This document shows, one piece after another, positions 16,391 to 25,083 of a stretch of 64,000 nt of DNA; position 1 is the stretch's first letter; each line of letters opens with the position of its first letter. The notes beneath the pieces were generated by a model. It was given only the letters and a program-made list of their open reading frames with translations, had not been told where the DNA came from and searched no databases. A program made the position numbers and the translations under genes. The stretch lies in NCBI RefSeq assembly GCF_020687685.1, contig NZ_JAJEWM010000004.1, positions 182,686 to 246,685 on the forward strand, written 5' to 3'. The stretch is from Tessaracoccus sp. OS52. Lineage in GTDB: Bacteria; Actinomycetota; Actinomycetes; Propionibacteriales; Propionibacteriaceae.

Positions 16391-17860
16391 ATGGACCTGG
16401 ATGCCACCGCCTTGCGCGCCCGTCTTCTCGATGGCGGCTACACCGTCGAGGCAGTTCTGCATCGCTTGGGGGATGCGGGCCAGGCGGGGCTGGAGCGCAA
16501 CACGACGGTGGCTGGCTCGGTCGCGCTCGGTGACGCCATGGATCCGTTGGCCGTCCTGATTCGGCTGTTCCTGCTGCAGCAGCCTGTCCCCGACGCCGCT
16601 GCCGTGGAGGCGCTGGACGTCGACGAACTGGTTGCGGCCGGGGTGCTGCGCCGGGAGGCGGACCGGGTCATTGCCGAACTCGACATCCGGCCCTACCACT
16701 CACCCGACGACGGGGCCTCCGGGTACCTGGTCAGCGACCTCACCCCCGGGATGGACGGCGTCAACTCCGCCACCCGGCCGGACTATGTACTTGGCGCCTC
16801 GCCCGCCTCGCTGACCCTGACCCAGTTGACGGTCCGCGACGACGTGGGCTCGGCCCTCGACCTCGGGACGGGCTGTGGTGTGCAATCCCTGCACCTGGCA
16901 AGGCACTGCGGGCGCGTCGTGGCGACCGACCTCAACGCCCGCGCCCTGGAGTTCGCCGAACTCACGGCCGCGCTCAGTGGCATCGACGTGGACTTCCGCC
17001 TCGGCTCCCTCTACGAGCCGGTGGCGGGGGAGCGCTTCGACCTGATCGTTTCCAACCCGCCCTACGTCATGAGCCCCCCTGGTGATGACGACGTGCGCCT
17101 GACCTACCGCGAGGGCGGCTTCGAGGCTGATGGTCTGGTAGCCGCCGTGGTCAGGGGAGCCGCTGACCACCTCAATCCCGGCGGCACGGCCCAGTTCCTG
17201 GTGAACTGGGCCGTGACCGGGGAGGAGTCCTGGGAGGAGCGGGTCCGCGGCTGGGTCGAGGGCACAGGGCTGGACTGCTGGGTGATCGAACGGGAGCGCC
17301 TGGACCGCTATTCCTACATCGAGCTCTGGCTCACCGACGCGGGGCTCGTCGGTTCCGAGGAGTGGCGCCCCGCCTACGAGCGCTGGCTGGCCTACTTCGA
17401 CGAACTGGGGATCGAGGAGGTCGGCATGGGCTGGATCCTGTTGACCGCTGCCGGCCGCGACGAACCCCACCTGCGCTTCGAGACCTGGCCCCACGCGGTG
17501 GAACAGCCCGTGGGCGTGGTCTTCGCGCACGATCGCGCCGCCGTCGACGCCTCCCGCCTGCCCTTGGCCGATCTCCTCGCCGCCTCACCCCGGCTGGGTG
17601 ATGTGAGGCAGGAGACGCTTGGCGAGCCCGGAGCGGCCGACCCGCAGCACATCGTCCTGCGGCAACGGACGGGCCTCCTGCGCGCCATCGAGGTGGGCAC
17701 CGCCGAAGCCGCGGTGCTGGGGTCTCTCGACGGCGAACTCACGCTCTCGCAGGTTGTAGCCGCGGTGGCCCAGATCCTTGAGATCGACGCCGCCGATCTC
17801 GCCGCGGGAGTGGTTCCCGTCGTCCGGCAGGCGCTGCTGGACCAGATGCTGACGCTCTGA
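16391..17860 (+). CDS. HemK/PrmC-like class I methyltransferase with DUF7059-type flanks
   Basis: A 489-residue protein. The central SAM domain has DLGTGCGVQSLHLA (about 158-171) and the NPPY motif of N5-glutamine or N6-adenine methyltransferases at N222-Y225 (SNPPYVMSPP). About 140 residues precede it and about 180 follow, a layout common in actinobacteria and still of unknown substrate. It is not the release-factor enzyme PrmC itself, which is shorter. A TAGGGT element ends 6 nt before the ATG and there is no ribosome-binding site, suggesting a leaderless transcript. Confidence 0.83.
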   Translation: MDLDATALRARLLDGGYTVEAVLHRLGDAGQAGLERNTTVAGSVALGDAMDPLAVLIRLFLLQQPVPDAAAVEALDVDELVAAGVLRREADRVIAELDIRPYHSPDDGASGYLVSDLTPGMDGVNSATRPDYVLGASPASLTLTQLTVRDDVGSALDLGTGCGVQSLHLARHCGRVVATDLNARALEFAELTAALSGIDVDFRLGSLYEPVAGERFDLIVSNPPYVMSPPGDDDVRLTYREGGFEADGLVAAVVRGAADHLNPGGTAQFLVNWAVTGEESWEERVRGWVEGTGLDCWVIERERLDRYSYIELWLTDAGLVGSEEWRPAYERWLAYFDELGIEEVGMGWILLTAAGRDEPHLRFETWPHAVEQPVGVVFAHDRAAVDASRLPLADLLAASPRLGDVRQETLGEPGAADPQHIVLRQRTGLLRAIEVGTAEAAVLGSLDGELTLSQVVAAVAQILEIDAADLAAGVVPVVRQALLDQMLTL

Positions 17861-17866
17861 TCATCC

Positions 17867-17902
17867 TTAAGTCTTGACTTATTTAAGTCTGGACGCAAGA
17901 AT
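17867..17902 (+). promoter_or_regulatory. arsR promoter with overlapping operator
   Basis: The -35 TTGACT (17874-17879) and -10 AAGAAT (17897-17902) are separated by 17 nt. Half-sites TAAGTC (17868-17873), GACTTA (17876-17881) and TTAAGTC (17883-17889) surround and overlap the -35, an arrangement typical of ArsR-family autoregulation. The -10 ends 6 nt before the ATG at 17909, so the mRNA is probably leaderless. The strip is notably AT-rich for this genome. Confidence 0.75.
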
Positions 17903-17908
17903 CGGGTC

Positions 17909-18298
17909 ATGCACGCGCTCGATGTCCTCGGGGACCCCGTCCGGAGGCGGATCCTGGAACTCCTCGCCCACGACGGGGAGCTTGGCGCGGGCGAGATCGG
18001 CTCCGTGGTGGCAAGGGAGTTCGGCATCAGCCAGCCTGCCGTCTCGCAGCACCTGAAGCTGTTGCGGGAGCAGGGCTTCGCAACCGTTCGCGCCGAGGGC
18101 ACCCGACGGATCTACGCCGTGGACCCGCGCGGACCCAGCGAGGCCAGGCAGTGGCTCAGCGCCTTCGAGCGGTTCTGGCTGCCCAGGTTCGACGCGCTGG
18201 GCACCGAGCTCGCCCGAGGGAGACGCCAGCGGCGCCTGGCCGCGCAGCAGACAACCGAAGAACCAAAGGGACAAGTCCCGCCAGACAAGGAGGAATGA
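17909..18298 (+). CDS. ArsR-family transcriptional regulator
   Basis: A 129-residue winged-helix repressor. MHALDVLGDPVRRRILELLAHDG is the standard opening of the metal-independent ArsR/SRPBCC group, and the recognition helix is ISQPAVSQHLKLLREQGFATVRAEGTRRIY. No metal-binding cysteines are present. It is followed after 1 nt by an SRPBCC (AHSA1) gene, a very common pair in which the regulator controls its partner. The C-terminus is a charged tail of about 35 residues. Confidence 0.92.
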   Translation: MHALDVLGDPVRRRILELLAHDGELGAGEIGSVVAREFGISQPAVSQHLKLLREQGFATVRAEGTRRIYAVDPRGPSEARQWLSAFERFWLPRFDALGTELARGRRQRRLAAQQTTEEPKGQVPPDKEE

Positions 18299-18299
18299 C

Positions 18300-18956
18300 A
18301 TGGTCGACGTGGTCGCACAGCTGGAAGCAGTCACCAGGGAAGTTCGGGTCGAGGATCGCGACGGTGAGCCGTCGCACGTCCAGACCCTCGAGCAGACCTA
18401 CCCATCACCGATCGAGGACGTGTGGGAGGCGGTCACCACGGGCGAGCGCATCGCGCGCTGGTTCCTGCCGGTGAGCGGTGACCTGGAACTCGGAGGCCGC
18501 TACCAACTCGAGGGCAACGCAGGGGGAGAGGTGCTCCAGTGCGATCCACCCTCGGGGGGCACGGCCGGCTACCGCATCACGTGGGAGTTCGGCGGTGGCA
18601 CGACCTGGGTCAGTCTCCTGCTCACGGAGGAGGGTGAATCCACCCGCATGCGGCTTGAGCACGTCGCCCGGGTGGCCGACATGCCGCAGGAGATGTGGGA
18701 CACCTATGGACCGGGGGCCACCGGCGTGGGCTGGGACGGCGGACTGCTCGGCCTTGCGCTGCACCTGGGTGCGACGGGGGGTTCGCTCTCGCCGCAGGAG
18801 GCGCAGGCCTGGGCCGTCACCGAGGAGGGCAAGCAGTTCTACCGGGGTTCCTCCGACGCCTGGGCCGCGGCCCACGTCGCCTCCGGCGCCGATCCGCAGA
18901 CCGCAGCGCGCAACGCGGAGGCCACCTACGGCTTCTACACCGGCACGGGCATGTGA
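18300..18956 (+). CDS. SRPBCC (AHSA1-like) ligand-binding protein
   Basis: A 218-residue START/SRPBCC-fold protein. QTYPSPIEDVWEAVTTGERIARWFLPVSGDLELGG is the usual N-terminal strand-helix of the AHSA1 family, followed by CDPPSGGTAGYRITWEFGG and MRLEHVARV. A strong AAGGAGGA ribosome-binding site lies before the ATG, inside the end of the arsR gene, so it is translated from the same message. The C-terminal 60 residues extend beyond the usual domain. The ligand is unknown. Confidence 0.88.
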   Translation: MVDVVAQLEAVTREVRVEDRDGEPSHVQTLEQTYPSPIEDVWEAVTTGERIARWFLPVSGDLELGGRYQLEGNAGGEVLQCDPPSGGTAGYRITWEFGGGTTWVSLLLTEEGESTRMRLEHVARVADMPQEMWDTYGPGATGVGWDGGLLGLALHLGATGGSLSPQEAQAWAVTEEGKQFYRGSSDAWAAAHVASGADPQTAARNAEATYGFYTGTGM

Positions 18957-18972
18957 GGGCAGCTCGGCGGGA

Positions 18973-19007
18973 CCGCGTCGGGGCACGGAGCGCCCACCCC
19001 GACGCGG
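18973..19007 (+). terminator. Hairpin after the arsR-SRPBCC operon
   Basis: Perfect 11-bp stem: CCGCGTCGGGG (18973-18983) pairs with CCCCGACGCGG (18997-19007) across a 13-nt loop. No T-run follows. It lies 16 nt behind the SRPBCC stop and before topA, which suits a terminator. Confidence 0.65.
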
Positions 19008-19125
19008 GACGCCGCTGCCGGGGGACCACCCCTCAGGCACGAACTTGCGGCTTCCCCGGAAAGCCACCGTGGACACGTGGGCTAGCATTCCAACCAGTCC
19101 CACCCCACGGAACGAAAGAAGCTGC

Positions 19126-21831
19126 ATGGCTGACAAGCTCAAGCGACTCGTGATCGTCGAGTCGCCCACGAAGGCGACCAAGATCGCCGGCTACCTCGGC
19201 GACGGGTACATCGTGGAGTCCAGCCGCGGCCACGTGCGGGACCTGCCGACGGGCGCCGCCGAGGTGCCCGCCAAGTACAAGGGCGAGAAGTGGGCACGCA
19301 CCGGGGTCAACGTCGACGACGGGTTCCAGCCGCTCTACGTGGTGGCCGCGGACAAGAAGGCCACCATCCGGGACCTGAAGTCCAAGCTCGCGGGGGTCGA
19401 CGAACTCCTGCTCGCCACCGATGGTGACCGCGAGGGCGAGGCCATCGCCTGGCACCTGCTGGAGGAGCTCAAGCCGAAGGTTCCGGCCCTGCGGATGGTG
19501 TTCCACGAGATCACTCCCAGCGCGATCGCCGAGGCCGTGCAGAACCCGCGGAAGCTGGACACCGACCTGGTGGACGCGCAGGAGACCCGCAGGATCCTGG
19601 ACCGGCTCTACGGCTACGAGGTGTCCCCGGTGCTGTGGAAGAAGGTCATGCCGAGGCTCTCGGCGGGCCGGGTGCAGTCGGTGGCGACGCGTTTGGTGGT
19701 GGACCGGGAACGGGAACGGATCGCTTTCGTGCCGGCCTCCTACTGGGACCTGGACGCCATCCTCGACGGCGGTGCTTCGGCCGAGCCACGCAACTTCCCC
19801 GCCCGGCTGACGACGGTGGGCGGCAACAAGATCGCCCAGGGCCGCGACTTCGATTCCTCCGGCAACGTCACCAGCCGGTCGGCCGTCATTCTCGACGAGG
19901 CGGGTGCGAAGGCGATTGCCAAGGCAATCGAGGACGGGACTCTCGTCGTCGCGTCCGTGGAGGCCAAGCCCTACACCCGTCGCCCCTACGAGCCGTTCCG
20001 GACCACGACGATGCAGCAGGAGGCCGGCCGCAAGCTGGGCTTCACCGCGCAGCGGGCGATGTCGGTGGCCCAGGAGCTCTACGAGAAGGGCTTCATCACC
20101 TACATGCGTACCGACTCCGTGACGCTGGCGGCGTCGGCCATCACGGCCGCGCGCAAGCAGGTCTCGGAGCTGTTCGGCGACGCCTACCTCCCTGAGAAGC
20201 CCCGCTACTACGCCTCCAAGGTCAAGAACGCCCAGGAGGCGCACGAGGCCATCCGCCCGGCCGGCGACACCTTCGTCCATCCTGACCGGACCGGGCTCCA
20301 CGGCGACGCCTTCCGCCTCTACCAACTGATCTGGATGCGCACGCTGGCCTCCCAGATGGCCGACGCCAAGGGCGAGCAGATGACGGTGCGGATCGACGCC
20401 AGGCTCGCGTCCCCGGTGCAGCTGGCCACGGGCGCAGTCGAGGCCGCGGAACTCACCGCCTCGGGCAGGACCATCACGTTCCACGGCTTCCTGAAGGCCT
20501 ACGTGGCCGGGAGCGACGACGACTCGGCCTCCGATGACTCCCAGGCCCGCCTCCCTCAGCTCACGCAGGGCGCCGAGGTCCACGCGGAGTCGGTGACGGC
20601 CGCCGGTCACGAGACCAAGCCTCCGGCCCGCTACACCGAGCCGTCGCTGGTGGCCAAGCTGGAGGAGCTGGAGATCGGGCGGCCCTCGACGTACGCGTCG
20701 ATCATCCGCACCATCACGGCCCGCGACTACGTGTTCAAGAAGGGCTCCGCGCTGGTGCCCACCTGGCTGGCGTTCGCCGTGACCCGCCTGCTGGAGGAGC
20801 ACTTCTCCAAGCTGGTGGACTACAAGTTCACCGCGGAACTGGAGGAACTCCTCGACGAGATCGCCGCCGGCGACGCGGACCGGCTCAAGGTCCTCACCGA
20901 GTTCTACCGCGGCCCGGCGGGCTCCGAGCACCAAGGACTGGAGACGCTGGTCAACGAACTGGGCGAGATCGACGCCCGCGAACTGTCCACGTTCCCGATC
21001 AAGGACTCGGGCATCAACGTCCGCGTGGGCCGCTACGGCACCTACATCGAGGACTCCGACGGGCGCCGCGCCAACGTGCCCGAGGACCTGCCGCCCGACG
21101 GGCTCACCATCGAGGTGGCCCAGGAACTGCTGAGCCAGCCCCTCGACGCCGAACGCGAACTTGGCGTGGACCCGGAATCGGGCAACCTGGTCGTGGCCAA
21201 GAACGGCCGCTACGGCCCCTACGTCACGGAGGTGCTCCCCGAGGACGCGCCGAAGTCGCGCAAGCCCCGCACCGGATCGCTGTTCAACTCGATGTCGCTG
21301 GACAGCGTCGACCTCGAGACCGCGTTGAAGCTGATGAGCCTGCCCCGGGTAGTCGGGACCGACGCCGACGGCGTCGAGATCACTGCCCAGAACGGTCGCT
21401 ACGGCCCCTACCTGAAGCGGGGGACCGACTCGCGCTCGCTGACCAGCGAGGACCAGATCTTCGAGATCACTCTCGACGAGGCCCTGGCCATCTACGCCCA
21501 GCCCAAGACCCGCGGCCGCGCCGCCGCGGCCGCGCCGCTGAAGGAGTTCGGCGACGACCCGGTCTCGGCAAAGCCCGTGGTGCTCAAGTCGGGGCGGTTC
21601 GGCCCCTACGTCACCGACGGCGAGACCAACGCCACCCTGCGCCGCGACGACGACCCCGAGCAGGTGACCCCGGAGCGCGCCTTCGAACTCCTCGCCGAGA
21701 AGCGCGCGAAGGGCCCGGCCAAGAAGCCCGCTCGCAAGCCCGCGGCCAAGAAGGCCCCCGCGAAGCGGGCGGCCACGAAGAAGCCGGCCACCGGGAGGAC
21801 TGCCGCGAAGAAGAGCACCGGGAACGGCTAG
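19126..21831 (+). CDS. topA: DNA topoisomerase I
   Basis: A 901-residue type IA topoisomerase that relaxes negative supercoils. The Toprim domain is at the N-terminus (KRLVIVESPTKATKIAGYLG; ATDGDREGEAIAWHL near 98-112). The catalytic tyrosine is in YMRTDSVTL (Y326). The C-terminal part carries four repeats of the NGRYGPY/GRFGPY type and ends in a lysine/alanine-rich tail of about 40 residues that should bind DNA. No zinc-finger cysteines are present, as in other actinobacterial enzymes. A TAGCAT -10 candidate lies at 19082-19087, leaving a leader of about 35-40 nt. Confidence 0.98.
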   Translation: MADKLKRLVIVESPTKATKIAGYLGDGYIVESSRGHVRDLPTGAAEVPAKYKGEKWARTGVNVDDGFQPLYVVAADKKATIRDLKSKLAGVDELLLATDGDREGEAIAWHLLEELKPKVPALRMVFHEITPSAIAEAVQNPRKLDTDLVDAQETRRILDRLYGYEVSPVLWKKVMPRLSAGRVQSVATRLVVDRERERIAFVPASYWDLDAILDGGASAEPRNFPARLTTVGGNKIAQGRDFDSSGNVTSRSAVILDEAGAKAIAKAIEDGTLVVASVEAKPYTRRPYEPFRTTTMQQEAGRKLGFTAQRAMSVAQELYEKGFITYMRTDSVTLAASAITAARKQVSELFGDAYLPEKPRYYASKVKNAQEAHEAIRPAGDTFVHPDRTGLHGDAFRLYQLIWMRTLASQMADAKGEQMTVRIDARLASPVQLATGAVEAAELTASGRTITFHGFLKAYVAGSDDDSASDDSQARLPQLTQGAEVHAESVTAAGHETKPPARYTEPSLVAKLEELEIGRPSTYASIIRTITARDYVFKKGSALVPTWLAFAVTRLLEEHFSKLVDYKFTAELEELLDEIAAGDADRLKVLTEFYRGPAGSEHQGLETLVNELGEIDARELSTFPIKDSGINVRVGRYGTYIEDSDGRRANVPEDLPPDGLTIEVAQELLSQPLDAERELGVDPESGNLVVAKNGRYGPYVTEVLPEDAPKSRKPRTGSLFNSMSLDSVDLETALKLMSLPRVVGTDADGVEITAQNGRYGPYLKRGTDSRSLTSEDQIFEITLDEALAIYAQPKTRGRAAAAAPLKEFGDDPVSAKPVVLKSGRFGPYVTDGETNATLRRDDDPEQVTPERAFELLAEKRAKGPAKKPARKPAAKKAPAKRAATKKPATGRTAAKKSTGNG

Positions 21832-21840
21832 GTTGGGCGC

Positions 21841-23208
21841 ATGGGCAAGAAGCGCAGGAAAGCCATGCGGTTCCACATGCCGTTCACGGCAACCGCTCCG
21901 CCCCTCACGTCCAAGGCGGTCGGCCTGACCCGGCTGGTCGAACTGCGCGGCCGGAGCAACTCCTCCGACGTCACCATCATCGATGCCCCCGACAACCGTC
22001 TGCTGCGCGCAGGCGTCGTCGTCGCCCACCGGGTCTCCGACGGCCTCGGGGAGTGGACCCTGGAGGCGCCGCGCTGGGCTCCGAGGCTGCCTCAGTACAG
22101 GTCGGAACCGATCGGGGCCAGCGCGGAACTGCCGCTGGAGTTCGCCGTCCTGATCCGGCCCATCGCCCGGGGCGCCACGCTGGGGCCGGTCGCCGCGCTC
22201 AGCGTGCGGCACTCCGAGTACACGCTGTGCGGCGAGGACGACGCGTCCCTGGGATCCATCGTCGACGAACTGGTCACGGTCCGGCGCGGCGGGGTGGCGA
22301 CGGCCCGCTACCGCGAGACCAGCGTGTTCCCCTCCGATGACATGACTCCCCAGCAACGCGAGTTCGTGCTCTCCTCGATGCTGTCGGTCTCGGCCACCCC
22401 CGTGGGCGAGTTCCCGACGCTGCAGCAGCGGCTCGGCCCGCCCGCCACCGGCCTCACCGACTTCCCCGAACCCCAGCCCGTGCGGCGGGAGTCCACCATG
22501 GAGGACCTTGTCACCGCCGTGTTCGCGCGGGACCTGCAGGACCTCGTCGACGTGCTGCTCGACCTCGAGCTCGGCCGCCCCGACGACGTCGGCATCGTCG
22601 GAGCTCAGCTCGACGTGGTGGCCCGCGACGTCCGCGGCTTCGCCCACGCCCTCGACCCGCAGTGGCGGGAATCCGTCGAGCGGGTGCTGGCGGGGGTCAG
22701 GAAGGACAGCCGCTCCGACGTCGTCGCGGCGGCGCTGCAGGTGGCCGAGGCCCTCGTCGGCGCCGTCCATGCGCCCCGGCTGGGTGACGTCTCCCACGAC
22801 GTCGCGGCACCGTTGCTCTACCGGCGGGCCCAGCAGGGGATCTACATCCTCGCCGACCGCTGCCGCTCCCTGGAGGCCAACTCACCGAACCCGCAGTGGG
22901 CGGGCGCGCTGCAGGCGGCCGAGCAACTGGCCGTGTCGGCTTCGGTGGTCAGCGTCATGCCCAGCAAGGTGCTCGCGAAGTCGATGCGGCTGCTCGAAGA
23001 ACTGAGCGGCCACCTGCGGGCCTGCGTGGCCGAGCCGGAAGACGCCAAGCTGGACGGGCTCACCGTCGCCGAGGCCTACGAACTCGGTGCCCGGCGCGAG
23101 CGCGAGCGCCTGGCGGTCGCGCGTTCCCGCGCCGAGTTCGTGGCGGTCTGGCCCGAACGCGTCGCAAAGCTGCGCAAGTACATGGAGAAGGCGAAGAGCA
23201 AGGGATGA
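21841..23208 (+). CDS. CYTH/CHAD-like protein, tentative
   Basis: A 455-residue protein that I do not firmly recognise. The N-terminal 200 residues have a beta-rich pattern with LVELRGRSNSSDVTIIDAPDNRLLRAGVVVAHRV and EWTLEAPRWAPRLP, reminiscent of a worn CYTH (triphosphate tunnel) domain. The C-terminal 230 residues are helical with paired Arg/His-bearing helices (VARDVRGFAHALDPQWRESVERVL, RRARERE-like ends) as in CHAD domains, which bind polyphosphate. It lies between topA and tmk, overlapping tmk by 4 nt. A TAGGTT element formed partly by the topA stop lies 6 nt before the ATG. The assignment rests on pattern only. Confidence 0.5.
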   Translation: MGKKRRKAMRFHMPFTATAPPLTSKAVGLTRLVELRGRSNSSDVTIIDAPDNRLLRAGVVVAHRVSDGLGEWTLEAPRWAPRLPQYRSEPIGASAELPLEFAVLIRPIARGATLGPVAALSVRHSEYTLCGEDDASLGSIVDELVTVRRGGVATARYRETSVFPSDDMTPQQREFVLSSMLSVSATPVGEFPTLQQRLGPPATGLTDFPEPQPVRRESTMEDLVTAVFARDLQDLVDVLLDLELGRPDDVGIVGAQLDVVARDVRGFAHALDPQWRESVERVLAGVRKDSRSDVVAAALQVAEALVGAVHAPRLGDVSHDVAAPLLYRRAQQGIYILADRCRSLEANSPNPQWAGALQAAEQLAVSASVVSVMPSKVLAKSMRLLEELSGHLRACVAEPEDAKLDGLTVAEAYELGARRERERLAVARSRAEFVAVWPERVAKLRKYMEKAKSKG

Positions 23209-23816
23209 GGGGCAAGTTCATCGTCCTCGAGGGCGGCGACGGCGTCGGCAAGTCCACGCAGGCCGAGCTGCTGATCGGCTGGCTCGAGGAGCACGGGATC
23301 GCCCACGTACGGACCCGCCAGCCGGGCGGCACCTCGCTGGGCGCGAGCTTGCGGGGCCTCGTGCTCGATCCTGCCAGCGGCGACGTCGCCCCCCGCGCGG
23401 AGGCGCTGATCTACGCCGCTGACAAGGCCCAGCACGTCATGGAGGTGGTGGAGCCCGCGCTGGCCGCCGGCCTGGTGGTGGTCAGTGACCGGTACGTGGA
23501 CTCGATGATCGCCTACCAGGGAGCCGGGCGCCATCTCGACGTCGCCGAGGTGGAGCGCCTCGCAGCCTGGGCCACCTCCGGCCTGCGCCCCGACCTGACC
23601 ATCCTCCTCGACGCCGAGTTGGGCGAGGCCGTCGGCCGCATCGCGCAGAAGGACCGCCTCGAGGGAGCAGGGGACGAGTTCCACCGCAGGGTCCGGGAGC
23701 ACTTCTTCCACCTCGCTGCGGCCGACCCCGAGCACTACCTCGTCCTCAACTCCCGCAGGCCCCGCGAGGAGGTGGCCGCCGCGATCGCCACGCGGGTGGC
23801 CGCCCTGCTCGCGTGA
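23205..23816 (+). CDS. tmk: Thymidylate kinase
   Basis: A 203-residue dTMP kinase, forming dTDP from dTMP and ATP. P-loop EGGDGVGKST (residues 9-18), the DR(Y) motif VVSDRYVDSMIAYQG, and the lid-like region around KDRLEGAGDEFHRRVREHF are all present. The ATG overlaps the stop of the preceding gene (ATGA). It is followed after 30 nt by holB, the classical tmk-holB pairing. Confidence 0.97.
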   Translation: MRGKFIVLEGGDGVGKSTQAELLIGWLEEHGIAHVRTRQPGGTSLGASLRGLVLDPASGDVAPRAEALIYAADKAQHVMEVVEPALAAGLVVVSDRYVDSMIAYQGAGRHLDVAEVERLAAWATSGLRPDLTILLDAELGEAVGRIAQKDRLEGAGDEFHRRVREHFFHLAAADPEHYLVLNSRRPREEVAAAIATRVAALLA

Positions 23817-23846
23817 GGTGTCTGAGGCGGCTGGCAGGATGGTTGC

Positions 23847-25001
23847 GTGGCTAGCGTTTTCGATGAACTGATCGGCCAGGAGAGAGCCGTCGAGGTCCTG
23901 CGGCGCGCCGTCGCCGGCGGGCGGCACTCCATGAGCCACGCCTGGCTGTTCGTCGGGCCCCCCGGGTCCGGCCGCTCCAACGCGGCCAAGGCGTTCGCGG
24001 CGGCCCTGCAGTGTGAACGCGGCGGGTGCGGCGAGTGCATCGAGTGCCGCACCTCCCTGTCGGGTGCGCACCCGGACGTGACCCTGCTGCGTACCGAGCA
24101 GTTGTCCATCGGCGTCGAGGAGGTGCGCCAGCTCGTCGGACGCGCCAACGTCTCGCCTATCAAACGACGGTTCCAGGTGGTGGTGGTCGAGGACGCGGAC
24201 CGGGTGACCGAACGCGGCGCCGACGCCCTCCTGAAGGCGCTCGAGGAGCCCGCTCCCAAGACGGTCTGGCTGCTGTGTGCCCCCAGCGCCGACGACGTCA
24301 TCGTCACCATCCGCTCCCGCTGCCGCCAGCTCCAGCTGGTGACCCCCGACGCTGAGGCCGTCGCGGAGTTGCTGGTGAAGCGGGACGGCATCTCGCCCGC
24401 CCTGGCGGCGCACTGCGCAAGGGCCGCGCAGGGTCACGTCGGCAGGGCACGGATGCTGGCACGTTCGGAGTCGGCGCGGATCCGCCGAAACGAGATCCTC
24501 TCCCTGCCCACGAAGCTGCGGAGCCTGACCGACTGCCTTACGGCCGCCGAGAACCTCGTGGCGGCGAGCGCCGAGGAGGCCGCGCAGGCGACGGCGGACC
24601 TGGACGCCCGGGAACTGGCGGAACTGCAGGCCGCGATGGGCATGGGCGGTCGCGGCGCCAAGCCGCGATCAGCGCAGGCGGCCATCAAGGACCTGGAGGA
24701 CCAGCAGAAGATGCGGGTCAAGCGCATGCAGCGCGACGCCCTGGACAACGTGCTGACGGAACTCACGGGCTTCTACCGGGACGTTCTGGCGCTCCAGACC
24801 GCGCCCGGGATCAGCCTCATCAACTCGGACCTGGCCGACCAGATCCAGCCGATCGCCCGCCGCAGCACGGGTGAACAGACCATTCACGCGCTGGACGCCA
24901 TCCTGCAGGCGCGCACCGCGCTGGAGACCAACGTCGCCCCGTTGCTGGCCATGGAGGCGCTGATGGTGAGCCTGGCGGAGGCGGGCAGGGCCACTGTGTG
25001 A
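23847..25001 (+). CDS. holB: DNA polymerase III delta' subunit
   Basis: A 384-residue clamp-loader subunit. It begins VASVFDELIGQERAVEVLRRAV; the sensor and P-loop-like region is FVGPPGSGRSNAAKAF, where the canonical lysine is replaced by arginine, as is usual for a non-hydrolysing delta' subunit. The four-cysteine zinc module is CERGGCGECIEC plus flanking residues (about 52-70). EDADRVTERGADALLKALEEP follows. A CAGGAT element lies 6 nt before the GTG and there is no ribosome-binding site. Confidence 0.95.
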   Translation: MASVFDELIGQERAVEVLRRAVAGGRHSMSHAWLFVGPPGSGRSNAAKAFAAALQCERGGCGECIECRTSLSGAHPDVTLLRTEQLSIGVEEVRQLVGRANVSPIKRRFQVVVVEDADRVTERGADALLKALEEPAPKTVWLLCAPSADDVIVTIRSRCRQLQLVTPDAEAVAELLVKRDGISPALAAHCARAAQGHVGRARMLARSESARIRRNEILSLPTKLRSLTDCLTAAENLVAASAEEAAQATADLDARELAELQAAMGMGGRGAKPRSAQAAIKDLEDQQKMRVKRMQRDALDNVLTELTGFYRDVLALQTAPGISLINSDLADQIQPIARRSTGEQTIHALDAILQARTALETNVAPLLAMEALMVSLAEAGRATV

Positions 25002-25083
25002 CCCGCCGACGGCGTGTGGCGCCGGGGCTGGGACGCAAATGGATGGGAGGATGAGGGCGAACTCACCCAGAGAAGGAACAGCC

